From: Hevea brasiliensis
Lineage: Eukaryota > Streptophyta > Magnoliopsida > Malpighiales > Euphorbiaceae
Direction of reading: 5' to 3'
NCBI RefSeq assembly: GCF_030052815.1
Contig: NC_079510.1
Span: forward strand, 37,172,358-37,236,357
Length of the DNA stretch: 64,000 bases
Shown: piece by piece, positions 47,061 through 59,200 of the stretch
How the letters are laid out: each line of letters starts with the position of its first letter
Numbering within the stretch: the stretch's first letter is position 1
Translations under genes and position numbers: made by a program
Notes under the pieces: model-generated
What the model saw: only the letters and a program-made list of their open reading frames with translations
Databases searched by the model: none
Told to the model about the DNA's origin: nothing

Positions 47061-47309
47061 GTCTCTAATTGGTTGAAAATTTGGTGAAAAATGATAGGTT
47101 AGAAAGTTGATGATATTTGATTGGGTGACCAATAATAGAAAAGAGAGAAGTTACAAATTTTGAAATTCAAATCTGAAAAATCCATAAAGGGTTAAATAGA
47201 CATTGTACATCTAAAAAGTGTTATGAATTTACTGAATTACCCCTTTTTGTACGTTTTTGTACACCAAATTTTGTACACCAAGCATTTTCCTAAAAAAAAA
47301 TGAAGATTT

Positions 47310-47548
47310 TGTTATAAAACCATCTTTATGATGGATGTTCATTTAGTTTCCTAATAAGTCTATTTAACTTCTACATGAATTTTATTTAATATTGTGACTT
47401 TTGGTATGTCATTTATATACTATAAATAAGGGGTTTCCTTAACCCAATGGATATACACTCTAAGACTTATCTTATGTTTTTATAATAATATTCTCTCTAA
47501 ATTCTCTCTACATTTCCTATCTTGATCTATACTATTATTTTTATAATA
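47310..47548 (+). repeat. 5' LTR of the copia element
   Basis: Starts TGTTATAAAA and ends TTTTTATAATA. It contains a TATAAATAAG promoter-like word near 47421. It is 35 bp longer than the 3' LTR because of a CT-rich insert (or a deletion in the other copy) near 47495-47535. The CGTTATCAGCACGAG that follows (47549) is the likely primer site, of a type I recall from other plant copia elements but cannot assign to a tRNA. Confidence 0.88.
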
Positions 47549-47589
47549 CGTTATCAGCACGAGTCTCTAGCCTTAACCATATATAGGTT

Positions 47590-48482
47590 TCATATTTTCT
47601 TCTTTATGATTTCAAAAGTGCCAAGGCTGGATAATTGGACAACTTGTGATTTTCGACAACCCAACTGAAAGGAAATATTGTTATCCAAATCAAGAAATTA
47701 TTAAAAGTTCTTTGAGGTAATTTTGTTATTAATCTTTTATCAATAATAATTATTTCTTTATTTCTAACGTTGAATTCTTAATGACAATACATCAGATTTG
47801 TCAAAATTTGAATATGTGACTTTTGATACTATGTGGAGAAACTATTACTGATGAAGATATGTTAAAAAAAACATTCTTCACCTTTCATGCCCCGAATATG
47901 CTCCTGCAACAGCAATATCGATAAAAGGGTTTTTAGAAATATTATGAATTGATTTCATGCCTTCTTGTGGTTGAACAAAATAATGAATTATTGATGAAAA
48001 TTCATGAAAATCAACCAATTGGTTCTACTCCATTCCCTAAAGTGAATGAGCCTTCTATTTACTATTCTAAACGTGGAAGAGGTTGTGGCCTCAGTCGTGG
48101 CCGTGGCTATGGTCGTGGTTGAGGAAGAAATATGTATTACAATCATGGTGGTCCTAATTCATCAAATTATAAGAATACATCTCACCACTTGAAGTGGAAA
48201 AAGAAGGATGAGAAACAAGAAACAGAATAATATAAAAATTCAGAAGAACTATACTATCGGTGTGGTGTGAAAGGACACTGGTCGCGTACCTGTCATACGC
48301 CAAAACATCTTATTGTTCTTTATCAAGCATTACTAAAAAAGAAAGATCAAAATGCAGAAAAAAATTTTATTTTATAAAGTGATGATACTGATGTTAATAT
48401 CACACACCTCAATTTAGCAGATTTCTTTGCATATCCTGAAGGAAAAATTAATCATTTGATTGGTGATGAAAATGTTCGTTAA
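47590..48482 (+). pseudogene. gag: Copia gag, with C-terminal RGRG region and zinc knuckle
   Basis: The start near 47610 is broken. The readable part has an Arg-Gly region (SKRGRGCGLSRGRGYGRG) and a CCHC-type knuckle reading YYRCGVKGHWSRTC, in which the first Cys has become Tyr. It ends with a conserved acidic tail (LNLADFFAYPEGKINHLIGD). Several in-frame stops are present. Confidence 0.8.
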
Positions 48483-48639
48483 AATCACTTTAATGTTTTT
48501 GTTCTTTTATTTTAGTTAATATTGTCATGTTATTTTTCGCATTTTACTTTAGGTATTTTGTGTCATGTTTTGTTTTAATGATGATATTTTTAATCTATTT
48601 CTTATATTGTATTTCTTTTTTCTTTCTTTTAAAGATAAT

Positions 48640-50500
48640 ATGAATATGAATATTCCAAAATTTTTGTTTGGATCAAAGACCAATGATGAAGATATGTGTT
48701 TAATTGACAGTGTAACTATACATACCATATTTAAACATCAAAAATATTTTTCTCATTTGCTTAATTGAAAAGCAAATGTTAACACAATATTTGGTAGTAC
48801 AAATTTAATTAAAGGCTCCGAAAGAGCCATTGTATTTCTACTTGAAAGAATAAAACTCATTATAAACAATGCATTATTTTCTTCAAAGTCTCGAAGAAAT
48901 TTATTAAGTTTTAAAGATATCAGCCGAAATGGATACCATATTGAGATCATAAATGAAATGAATGTTGAATATCTTTGTATTACCGATAATATCTCAAGTA
49001 TGAAATGTGTATTAGAAAAAATACCTACTTTGTCTTCTAGCTTATACTATACCAAGATTAGTACAATTGAAATGCATTCTATTGTAAACCAGAAATTTAC
49101 TAATCCAAACATCTTTATACTTTGGCATGATCAATTGGGTCATCCTAAATCTATAATGATGAGAAGAATAATTGAAAATTCATATGGCCATCCTTTAAAG
49201 AACTAAAAGATTCTTGCAACTAACGAATTTTCTTGTGTTGCTTGTTATCAAGGCAAATTGATTATTAGACTATCACCAATAAAGGTTGGGATTGAATCCC
49301 CTGTATTTTTAGAATGTATCCATAGGGATATATGTGGACCTACACATCCACCTAGTGGATATTTTATGGTCCTAATAGATGCATCTTCAAGATGGTCACA
49401 TTTATGTCTATTATCAACTCACAACCTGATATTTGCGATATTGCTTGCACAGATAATCCAATTAAGGGCACAATTTCCAAATTATCCAATTAAATCTATT
49501 CGTCTTGATAATGTTGCAGAGTTCTCATCCCATGCATTTAATGAATACTGTTTAACATTGGAATAACTGTTGAACATCCCATAGCATATGTTCATACACA
49601 AAATAGCCTAGCAGAGTCATTTATTAAACGTCTTTAGTTAATTGCACGACCACTACTTATCAGAACAAAATTATCCATTTGTGTTTTGGGTCATGCTATT
49701 CTTAATGTAGCAGCACTTGTTCGTCTTAGGCCAACAAACTATCATAAATTCTCCCCATTACAATTAGCTTTGGGTCATGAACCAAATATTTTTAATTTAA
49801 GAATTTTTGGATGTGTTGTATGTGCCATAGCACCAACACAATGCACTAAAATGGGCCTTTAGAGAATGTTAGGAATATATGTTGGGTGTGAATCACCCTC
49901 CATTATTTGCTATCTTGAACCATTAACAGGAGATTTATTTACAGCTCACTTTGCTGATTGTCAATTTGATAAAACAATTGTTCTAGAATTAGGGGGAGAG
50001 AAAAAGGAAATCAAAAGAGAAATTGAGTGGAAGGTTTCATTACATCATCTTGATCCTCGTGTAACTATATGTGAACACGGAGATCCTCGTGCATCTATAT
50101 GTGAACAAGAAGTTCAAAAGATTATTTATTTGCAAAGAATAGCAAATCAAATACTTGATGAATTTATTGATTCAAAAAGAATAACAAAATCACATATACT
50201 AGCTACAAATGCTCTAGTTCGAATTGATGTCCCCGCAGGACCATCTATTAGTGCTATTACTAATGAATTTAAAGTACGCGTGAAGCATGATAGACCATTG
50301 GATTTTAAAGATAAAAATCCTAGAAGGAAGAAAACAGTAAATAATCAAAGTAGCACTATTGAAGAATCAAATAAAAATGATCAAGACATCATTAATCATG
50401 AAATTCCTATAGAAATAATTCCTAAAGAAATTCATACACCTGAACCTCAAGGACATGAGGAAAAATTAATAGATTTTGTTAGTGCAAAAAAAAAATAAAT
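48640..50500 (+). pseudogene. Copia protease remnant and integrase
   Basis: From 48643 the frame has the region where the protease DSG motif should be; it reads CLIDSVTIHT, so Gly is lost. The gag-pre-integrase block follows, with WHDQLGHP (49123). The integrase core has the first Asp in CIHRDICGP and the second in IRLDNVAEF; the Glu comes after a frameshift at about 49563 (NSLAESFIKR). The C-terminal region and linker (49866-50498) include a short duplicated phrase, DPRVTICE and DPRASICE. Stops and frameshifts interrupt it at least four times. Confidence 0.83.
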
Positions 50501-50503
50501 CAA

Positions 50504-51420
50504 ATGGCAACAGTCATTGATGATGTTTTTGCCTATACCATTGCACTTGATATTATGAAGGATAATGAGGATCTTGAACCTCAATATGTTGAAGAATGTC
50601 GAAAAAGATGTGATTGGCCAAAATGGAACGATGCAATTCAATCAGAATTGAATTCACTTGGGAAACGTGAAGTTTTTGGACCTATAGTCCAAACACCAAA
50701 AGGTGTAAAATCGATAGGATATAAATGGATTTTTGTGCAAAAACGGAATAAGCATAATAAAATTATAAGATATAAAGTACGCCTTATGGCACAAGATTTT
50801 TCACAACGACCTGGCATTAATTATGAAGAAATATATTCTCCGGTTTGGGATACAACAACATTTTGATATCTCATCTGTATGGTGGTACATTAAAGCTTTG
50901 AAATGCATTTGATGGATGTAGTTACAGCATATCTATATGGTTCACTTGATAGTGACATCTATATGAAAATCCTCAAAGGATTTCAATTGCCTGAAGCATA
51001 TAAGTCAAATTCTCGGGAAATACATTCAATTAAATTACAAAGATCTTTGTATGGTTTGAAGCAATATGGGCGCATGTGGTACAATCGCTTCAGTACATAT
51101 TTAGTGAAAGAAGGCTATATAAATGACCCAATTTGTCCTTGTGTTCTTATAAAGAAATCAGTATCTGAGTTTGTTAGCATTCTTGTATATGTTGATGATA
51201 TAAATCTCATTGGAACTCCAGCAAAGCTCCAAAAGGTAGTGAATTATTTGAAAAAAGAATTTGAGATGAAAGATCTTGGAAAGACAAAATTTTGTCTCGA
51301 TCTGCAAATTAAACATTTACAGCAAGGAATTTTTGCTCATCAATCTACCTATACAGATAAGATCTTGAAACGGTTTTATATGGATAAAGCACATCCATTG
51401 AGTACTCCAATGGTTGTTTA
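50504..51420 (+). pseudogene. Copia reverse transcriptase
   Basis: It starts with WNDAIQSELNSL and YKWIFVQKRN. A break near 50866-50903 removes part of the conserved fingers. The palm follows with MDVVTAYLYGSLDSDIYM, SLYGLKQYGRMWYNRF, and the catalytic YVDD (LVYVDDINLIGT). Family consensus has NAFL rather than TAYL, and KQSGR rather than KQYGR. Confidence 0.86.
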
Positions 51421-51489
51421 ATCACTTGATATGAATATAAAGTCCCATTTTGGCCTCAAGAAGATGATGAAGAAATTCTTAGTCCTGAA

Positions 51490-52200
51490 GTACCATATCT
51501 CAATGCAATAGTTGCACTTGTGTACCTTGCAACTACTATAAGACTAGATATAGCATTTTCTGTTAATACACTTGCAAGATATAGTTCTACTCCTACTCGG
51601 AGACATTGGAATGGAATGAAGCATATATTGCAATATTTAAAAGGAACAATTGATATGGGTTTATTTTATTCTAATAAATGTAGGCCAGATATAATTGGTT
51701 ATGCAAATGCAGGGTACTTATCTGATGCACACAAAGTAAAAACTCAAACAGGCTATTTATTCACTTTTGGTGGCACAGCTCTATCATGGCGATCTACAAA
51801 ACAATCTATAGTTACTACTTCTTCAAATCATGTAGAAATAATAGCAATTCATGAAGAGAGTCGAGAATGTGTTTGGCTCAGATTCATGACTCATTTTATT
51901 CAAGAAAAGTGTAGTTTATCTTGCAATAAAATGCCCATAGTATTATATGATGATAATGCAGCATGTATAGCCCAGTTGAATGGAAGATTCATTAAGGGAG
52001 ATAGAACAAAACATATTTCATCAAAAGTTTTTTTCACACATGATCTTCAGAAGAATGGTGGTATTGATGTGCAACAAATTCGTTCAAGTGATAATCCAGT
52101 AGATTTGTTCACCAAGTTTTTTCCATCTGCAACATTTGAGAAAATTGTGTATAAGATTGGAATGCGTTGGCTTAAGATTTTAAAAGCAGAGTTTCATTAG
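51490..52200 (+). pseudogene. Copia RNase H and C-terminal domain
   Basis: It reads YLATTIRLDIAFSVN, then the RNase H core with YANAGYLSD (consensus Asp-Ala changed to Asn-Ala), SWRSTKQSIVTTSSNHVE (consensus Ser-x-AE) and a DDNAACIAQ block. It ends with HISSKVFFTHDLQ and VDLFTKFFPS, typical of copia pol C-termini, with stop TAG at 52198. A frameshift near 51420-51490 separates it from RT. Confidence 0.86.
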
Positions 52201-52337
52201 GGGGAGTAAAATTTTTAGGCACAAAGAATATTGTACTCTTTTTTCTTCACTAGGATTTTTTTTTTTTCCTACTAAGTTTTTTCCTAGTAAAGTTTTAACA
52301 AAGCATATTCTTTACGCAATAGACATTCAAGGGGGAG

Positions 52338-52541
52338 TGTTATAAAACAATCTTTATGATGAATGTCCATTTAGTTTCTCAATTAGTCTATTAAACTTCT
52401 CCATGAATTTTATTTAATATTATGATTTTTGGTATGTCATTTGTATGCTATAAATAAGAGGTTTCCTTAACCCTATGGATATACACTCTTATACTATCTT
52501 CTGTTCTTATAATAATATTTTATATTATTATTTTTATAATA
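52338..52541 (+). repeat. 3' LTR of the copia element
   Basis: Starts TGTTATAAAA at 52338 and ends TTTTTATAATA at 52541. It is colinear with the 5' LTR, with scattered differences and one 35-bp gap. Confidence 0.9.
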
Positions 52542-52546
52542 GATTT

Positions 52547-52999
52547 GATCTAGCTTTCATTTTTGTAAATAGTAATAATTAATAACATTCACTAATTGGG
52601 ACTTTCATTACTATAATATAATTTATAATTAACAAGAAAAGTATTTAAAGGAAAAAAAAATGATATTAAGTGAATCATATATGAGATCAATTAGCTAGGA
52701 ACTATAGCATGTCCTTGAAAATTAAAACCTATGAACGTCATAGCAAAAATAGGGTTCAGCCTCAGAGCAAGCCAAAATAATAATAATAATAATGGAGAAT
52801 GCCTACCTCCACAACTTAATTTATCAGCATCACAACTAATTTAATAAAAAAGATTAAAATTACCCTCAAGTAAATTTTTTTATAAATAAAAAATATTTGA
52901 ATTCAATTTAAAATAACTCCCATATTCATGCCTATATTATCTCTTATTTCTATTTTTAAATAAAAAATAATAATTTTCTCCTTTATTTATATTTTTACA
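52547..52999. other. AT-rich intergenic DNA
   Basis: No gene is seen; a short ATA/AAT run lies near 52770-52790. Confidence 0.45.
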
Positions 53000-54775
53000 A
53001 AAATCTACACATTGTACTAATCCTACCCTATATAAATTTCATTTCAAAAGTTTAGAGAACATATGACTTAAAGTCTCATGAAAAATTCTTACAAAAGAAG
53101 TCTCATGAGAAATTATCATATCAAAATTTAAGGTTTTATATATTAAAACTACCTCTACTAAAATCATCAAAATTAAAATATTGACACAAATTATCAATAC
53201 CTTTTGCTATTTAAATTAGAGTTATCAAAATGTTGGCATCACATTTACTTATTTCAATATTTAAAAATTAATTTTTTTAATGACATTATTAAATATTTCA
53301 TTAATATTTATTTTAATTTTAAATTTCTTGAAGTTTCCTTTTTAATTTTTTTAATATTTATTATAGTATGTATAATATATTATAAAATTATTTAAAATTA
53401 TATTATAAAAATTATAAATAAATTGTGCAACGTATAAAGTAGGCACTTTTCCATTATACTGCCATGTCGGATTACAAATTTTTGACAATTGATAATTTTT
53501 TTTAAAAATTATAATTTGTTTATGCCACGTAGCATTATAATATATTTAACACTTTTCTTATTATATCATGAAAATTTTTATAAACTTTTTATCACTTACA
53601 ATTTTGAATAAAAATAACGATATAGAGCTAAATATAAATAATTAATTTAATATATATAATTAATTGTCTATATTTGAAATAAAAAAAATTATTTTATTTA
53701 TTTTAGTTGCATTTATTTGATAAAAGTATATAAATTCTAATTATTATGATAGAAATAATCATAACTAATGTAGCCAATTAACTTAACTTTAATAATATTA
53801 ATGCTTATTAATACATAGTACAAACGTATATTTTTTTTATTTTTTATTTTTTATTATCATTGTACTTTTCATATTATTAATATCTTTTTTAGAAAAATAT
53901 TAATAACACTAATAAAGATAATTTTTAATTATTTTTAATATATTAAGAGGATGTAAAAAAATTCATATTTTAAAATTATAAAAATAATCGTATGATTTAA
54001 TCAATCTCAAATTATTCTATATATTTAATATTTTTTTTCTTAAAAATATTTTTATAATATTATTATGAAAAAAATTGTGGAATAAAAAGTTTAATATGCA
54101 TAAAAATTAATAAAAATAAATGAATACATAATAATTAACTATAAGTTTAAGATAATATTTTATTTTTTATATATTAAAATTAAAAATTATTTATATATTA
54201 AAATTATTAGTAGCTGTGTAGGTGTAGGTGTATAGTATTGCCAATTCTATAGTATTAGTAATGTCCATTAAATATAATCCATTAACACATACTTCATTAA
54301 AGGGACACAAGAACATCGTAATTTAATTGATGGTGATCGCATTAAAGACCAAGAACACAACTAAACCCCTTGATGAGCATCAATGCTTATTTCAAAGGGA
54401 TCCATAGTTAAGTTTCTGTCCCCTTCATCTTTATTATTTTAAAATTAAACTTTTAATTAAAGAAATAAAATTAATTTTTAATTTTCAGACTCTTAAATTC
54501 TACTTATTAATTTTAACTATTTAAAAAATTATATATTTGGAATAATTTTTAAAAAATTAATGTTAATAATTATAATCATAACGCTAAAATTGAGATAAAT
54601 TTTATTATTAAATTTTAGTCATTTAATTATTAATAAACACGAAAAGCTAGTCATATTGAATTATTGATCTCAACTGCATGCCGATGACCAATTATAATTA
54701 TTAAATCAAATATACATAAAAAAAAATAATAATAAGTTAACCTTCCTATCATACAACACATATATTTGATTCCAG
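53000..54775 (+). repeat. Direct repeat, right copy
   Basis: Colinear with 40120-41970. It differs by point changes, small gaps, and an extra piece of about 17 bp (CTCAACTGCATGCCGAT) near 54669. Confidence 0.88.
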
Positions 54776-55140
54776 AATAACAGAGTAGCCGCCATTATCA
54801 AAAGCAGCTTAAGAGCTCAAAACAGATGGCCATACCTTCAGTAACATCAACTGAAAGGGAGCTTGGAATATACGAGCTGAGACTATAACTTGGCAAAATG
54901 AGTTGCGAAATGCAGCTCCAAGATTGGTGGAGCAACTCTCAGCTAAAACGGATGCATCGACATTGACCTTTAGGACATTACCTGGTGAAGGAAGTCAGGT
55001 AACGGGGTGCAAAGTACATGAAGCATCAGTCGAAATCTCCATGGCGTGCATGCTTGAGTGGAGATCACAAGCACAGAATTGCAGGCCACCTGCGAAGGCT
55101 TGGATCCATGCCCAAAAATGATACGATTTATGTCGAGCTA
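54776..55140 (+). pseudogene. Coding-like fragment, family not recognised
   Basis: This GC-richer stretch follows the repeat abruptly. One frame (54903-55121) is open for 72 codons. Another frame ends AGHLRRLGSMPKNDTIYV..., with a stop at 55145, in the style of a protein C-terminus and faintly like the end of a pentatricopeptide protein. Stops cut it upstream. It may be a broken gene end or a TE-captured fragment. Confidence 0.3.
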
Positions 55141-55580
55141 AGTAGACTATAAACTTGCCCATAATGTTGTAAAATCAATTTCAATAGCTGAGATTCTTAT
55201 TTTGTGGCTTTAACGAAGGGAATGCTATCATTTAAAAATAAAAAAAATAAAAAAAAAAATAACAGTGGACTAGACCAGCCCACCTTCATCCATTGAATTT
55301 CTTTTTTAAAAACAAATAAATATTAATTAAAGTAAAAAAATTCTAATTATTTTGATTTGGTGAAATACATTCTAATAAAATTTGAGACTTATAAGTTGAG
55401 AGAGATTAATTTTTTATTTTAATTTTTATAAATTAATTTAATAAAATATTTTATCATGGCATTCTTCTTTAATTTTTAAATTTCATCCCATATTGTACTT
55501 AATATTTTTTTAATTATTTTAATAAATGTATATATATTTCCTTTCTTTCCATTTGTTGTTTTATTTCCTTTTTGTAATAA

Positions 55581-55584
<4 letters not shown>
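55141..55584. other. AT-rich intergenic DNA upstream of the kinase
   Basis: No gene is seen. Confidence 0.5.

Positions 55585-55651
<67 letters not shown>
55585..55651. repeat. (TA)n microsatellite, about 33 units
   Basis: An uninterrupted run, lying just upstream of the probable transcribed leader of the kinase gene. Confidence 0.95.
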
Positions 55652-55653
<2 letters not shown>

Positions 55654-55654
55654 C

Positions 55655-56260
55655 CCCCTACTGTTGTCTGACGCAGACTTATATCCTGCCGCGGCTTTAT
55701 CTGTAGATCGAAGAAACAGAGCACTTCTCCATACGCGGATGGAGAGAGAGCTTGGACTAATCTATCAAACCCAAATCACAGCAAATCCTCACCTGGGTTC
55801 TATATTTTTTGTTAACCCTCTACTATAATCCTCCATTGATATTTTCTTCGTATCTTCTGCCACTTTCTTCACTACCCTATAAACTTTCATCGGCTACTCT
55901 GTTTTGCTGGCAGAGCTTGTTGTTGGGTAAGGGGTGGGGAGGCTTTCTTCTTTGTTTTAATAATTCCCATTTTTTTATTTTTTGTTCTGTTGGTGACCCT
56001 CTCTAAAACATGTGAGGTTATATTCTTTGCCTCCTAAACCAAGGCAAATATTAATCTTTCTGGATCTGCAAGCGTGATTTTGGGGTACAATATGGGGCAT
56101 ATCTATTTATAGTTTTTATCTCCTTTCCCATTTCTTCAGCTTGACTGAGCTTTCTAGTTTACATCAAATTCTACACGCTTTGTACACAAGAGCATTTCTT
56201 TGGTTTTTTCAAGTCAATAGATGGTACTTCATTAGGTGATAATACAGTTTAGAGTGGGAA
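55655..56260 (+). promoter_or_regulatory. Probable 5' leader of the kinase gene with a leader intron
   Basis: Composition changes sharply at about 55655 from AT-rich repeat to mixed, CT-rich sequence typical of plant leaders. A good donor (GGTAAGG, GT at 55927) and acceptors before the ATG (CAG at 56245-56247 or TAG at 56250-56252) suggest an intron of about 320 bp in the untranslated leader. Transcript data would be needed to fix the ends. Confidence 0.45.
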
Positions 56261-59200
56261 ATGGGATCTAATAATGCGTTTTATTCTGGTGATTTCAATT
56301 TGGATGCTAAGTGGCTGATTGATCCTAAGCTTCTTTTTGTTGGGCCCAAGATTGGAGAAGGTGCTCATGCCAAAGTTTATGAGGGAAAGTAAGTCAAACT
56401 TTTGGGGTTCTTTGTTTTCCTTTCTGTTTATTCTTGGGCTTTGATTTACTTTATAACTGGATTTTCTCAGATTTATAGACTGAAACCCAGTTTGGTTTCT
56501 GGACATTTTCTCCTTTTCCTGCTCAATTGAGAAGACCCATTGCTTAAATTTCAATCTTTTTTCCTCTGAAGACAAATATGCCTACTAGTCAAATCATTTG
56601 ACAGAACTTTGTGGTTCTATTCTAAAGAATAGATTAAGCTCACCAGATAAATGTTAGCTTAGTTTGTTCATTTATCTCTTCCAGTAATTTACAGTTTCCC
56701 TTCTTTTTTCCCTTTCAATAGGTATAAGAATCAAAATGTTGCTATTAAAATCGTTCACAAAGGAAAAACCCCAGAAGAGATTGCCAAGAGAGAAGCACGG
56801 TTTTCGAGAGAGGTTGCAATGTTATCAAGAGTTCAACACAAAAATCTAGTGAAGGTTATTTTACTAACATACAAGTTTTAATTTTTCAATTACTAACATT
56901 TATAATGATTTTTCATGGTACCTGATATTGAGTGTAGTTTTTTTTTTCAATGTACTTATTTGAATCATGCATCCTAGCGTTATTGTTGAAGTGATCATAT
57001 ACACAATAATGGGGGTTGCTGTTTGTTACCAGTTTATTGGTGCCTGCAAGGAACCTATCATGGTGATAGTAACCGAGCTCCTTTTGGGTGGGACTTTGCG
57101 TAAATACCTGTTGAACATGCAACCGAGATGCTTGGACATGCATGTGGCAATTGGTTTTGCCCTGGATATTGCTCGTGCAATGGAATGCCTACACTCACAT
57201 GGAATAATTCATCGTGACCTAAAACCTGGTATGATGAAATTACAATGTATGTTAAGTTCAATAAGTAGCATTTGGTTAGAAGTTTGTAGCCAACTTAATA
57301 GTCCAACTACAGTTCGATGGACATTGGCTTTATTTAGACTTGAAGTCTCTAGGTTTTGTGCCTTTACTTCTAATGTTGGACTGACTTGAAGAATAGAAGA
57401 ATTGGTTATCACCTCAGCAAAGGCTTATTAGAGCCTGTATTCAATCATTTGTCCTTTTATAGATTGTGATTGTGCACGTGTCTTATATACTTTTGTCCTA
57501 TACAGTACTTAGTTTTTGAAAAATTGTAGTGAATCTTATCCTTCCCAAGTAACTGATATTCACAATGTTACATCTTATTATGTTCTAGTTTCATGTATTA
57601 TTTTGTGTCTCAACATTTTTGAACCAAAAATATTTTCAGTGATTAGGGATATGCTGCCACAATAATTTTTATTAACTGTTTCTCTTGGTAGTATTGAACA
57701 TTTTTATATGTTTTTGCATGCAGAAGACAACAAACCAACCTGCTCAAAGTTCAAATTTAGAATTTAGTTAAAATGCACTATTTATAAGATCTCTTCATGT
57801 AAACAATCCTCAAATCTCCATTCAACAAGAATTCCAAGATTCAGGCTTTAAGTATCCCTGTGAACTTGAAAGCTCAAATTATCACAATTTTGAATGAAAC
57901 CTGTGAATTTTGTTCTGGCTGTCTATTTCTAAGTTGTTTCTTCTATGACCATTTCCCTTTCCTGTGCACAAGTAAAATTTGATATTTGCTTTATTTTTGA
58001 CTGTTCATCAATGACAGAAGGGAAAGTATGCTCCTTCATATTATGTACATAATTTTGTGCTACTGCATGAAAAATCTGTTAGACAAATTTAATCGTGTAC
58101 CTTATGCTTACATGTCAATTTCACTCCTGCTGGATAGAGTTGGTGATGTTTTGGGGAAGTGGTTGATATTGCATAATAGGTCTTATACTGTGTTATTGCA
58201 ACTTTAGTTGTTTGATTAGCTTTGGAAGGCACTCGGGAATTAGACATTGTGGAAATTTTCCAATGTGTAGTGGAATTAGGCAGAAGCATCCAATGGATTT
58301 CTTTGCATCCTTCTAGTTCTTATTTGGCTGTTTCTGGAAATCTTTCTTAAGATATCGTGTGAAAACTTCATAAGGCTTCTTATTGCTGTGATGAAATGAA
58401 TGGGTAACCTTAGGAAACATTCAGCCAAAGAGAAAAGGTAATAATAATAAGAGCTCAATGCCCACATACTGACGCTGGTTTTAAGCTGATATTGACCGTC
58501 TGAAATTAGATATTTTTGTATGCATCCTAAACCAGGTGGATGGAGGAATAGGATCCATATAGCGACCTCAACTAGTTCGGAGTTAAGTTTGTTTGAGGTT
58601 GAAGATTGACTGCTAAAAATTCAATTTTGCATGTTCTCTTCACGTCATTTATGATATGAATCATATTGGATTGGTATATATAATCATGAAGGATTCTCAT
58701 ATTACAAATGACTATAACTTGTGTGAAGATTTCTTTTTCTAGGCAATGGGGATATGATTTTGGGAGATTTTGATACTTAATCTAAAAATTCTAAATCAAA
58801 TTTTGGCTTAAAAACTTTTAGGCAGTAACCCTGAGATCCAGAGAAAAACGTGTGGCTACTTTTTTTTTTTTTTGGAATTAAGCAGTAGGCATGAATCCTT
58901 ACGGAGTCATTTCATGTCCTTTTACAGAGAACTTAATCTTGACTGCCGACCATAAAACAGTTAAACTTGCAGATTTTGGTTTGGCCAGAGAAGAGTCATT
59001 AACAGAGATGATGACTGCTGAAACTGGGACATATCGTTGGATGGCTCCAGAGGTATTATATGTGATCTTTGAGAAGCTTTAGAATTTTTTTTTTTTTTCC
59101 CTGTCGAGTGGGTGTTCCATCTTTAAACACTGTTTGTTAACCCTCATATTTTATGGCAGCTTTACAGCACTGTCACATTAAGGCATGGAGAGAAAAAGCA

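Larger units (their letters stand above)
42390..47279 (+). mobile_element. Mutator-like element carrying a FAR1-like transposase remnant and a B3-like gene
   Basis: Both ends carry the inverted terminus GGTGTACAAA, followed by similar words (ACGTACAAAAA against ACGTTTACAAAAA). Both then have subterminal arrays of CAACCAATC/AACCTATCAG-type words (about 42480-42710 and, inverted, 46860-47125). On the right end the unit is 26-27 bp and occurs about six times (CTCTGATAG at 46901, 46928, 46954, 46980, 47006 and 47032, with small changes). Inside lie the C-terminal part of a FAR1-like transposase and a separate three-exon gene. I found no matching 9-bp target duplication, so exact ends are approximate. 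Confidence 0.7.
47310..52541 (+). mobile_element. Full-length Ty1/copia element with short LTRs
   Basis: Two direct LTRs (47310-47548 and 52338-52541) enclose gag, integrase, RT and RNase H in the copia order on the plus strand. Perfect target duplications GATTT lie at 47305-47309 and 52542-52546. A polypurine tract AAGGGGGAG (52329-52337) precedes the 3' LTR. The coding region is split by many stops and frameshifts, so the copy is inactive. It inserted 26 bp to the right of the Mutator-like element. Confidence 0.94.

Noticed and set aside
55526..55828. 100-codon ORF with a Tyr-Ile repeat
   Set aside because: It is the translation of the TA microsatellite.
56249..56575. 108-codon minus-strand ORF over kinase exon 1
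   Set aside because: It is the opposite strand of the exon 1-intron 1 region and shows no known motif.
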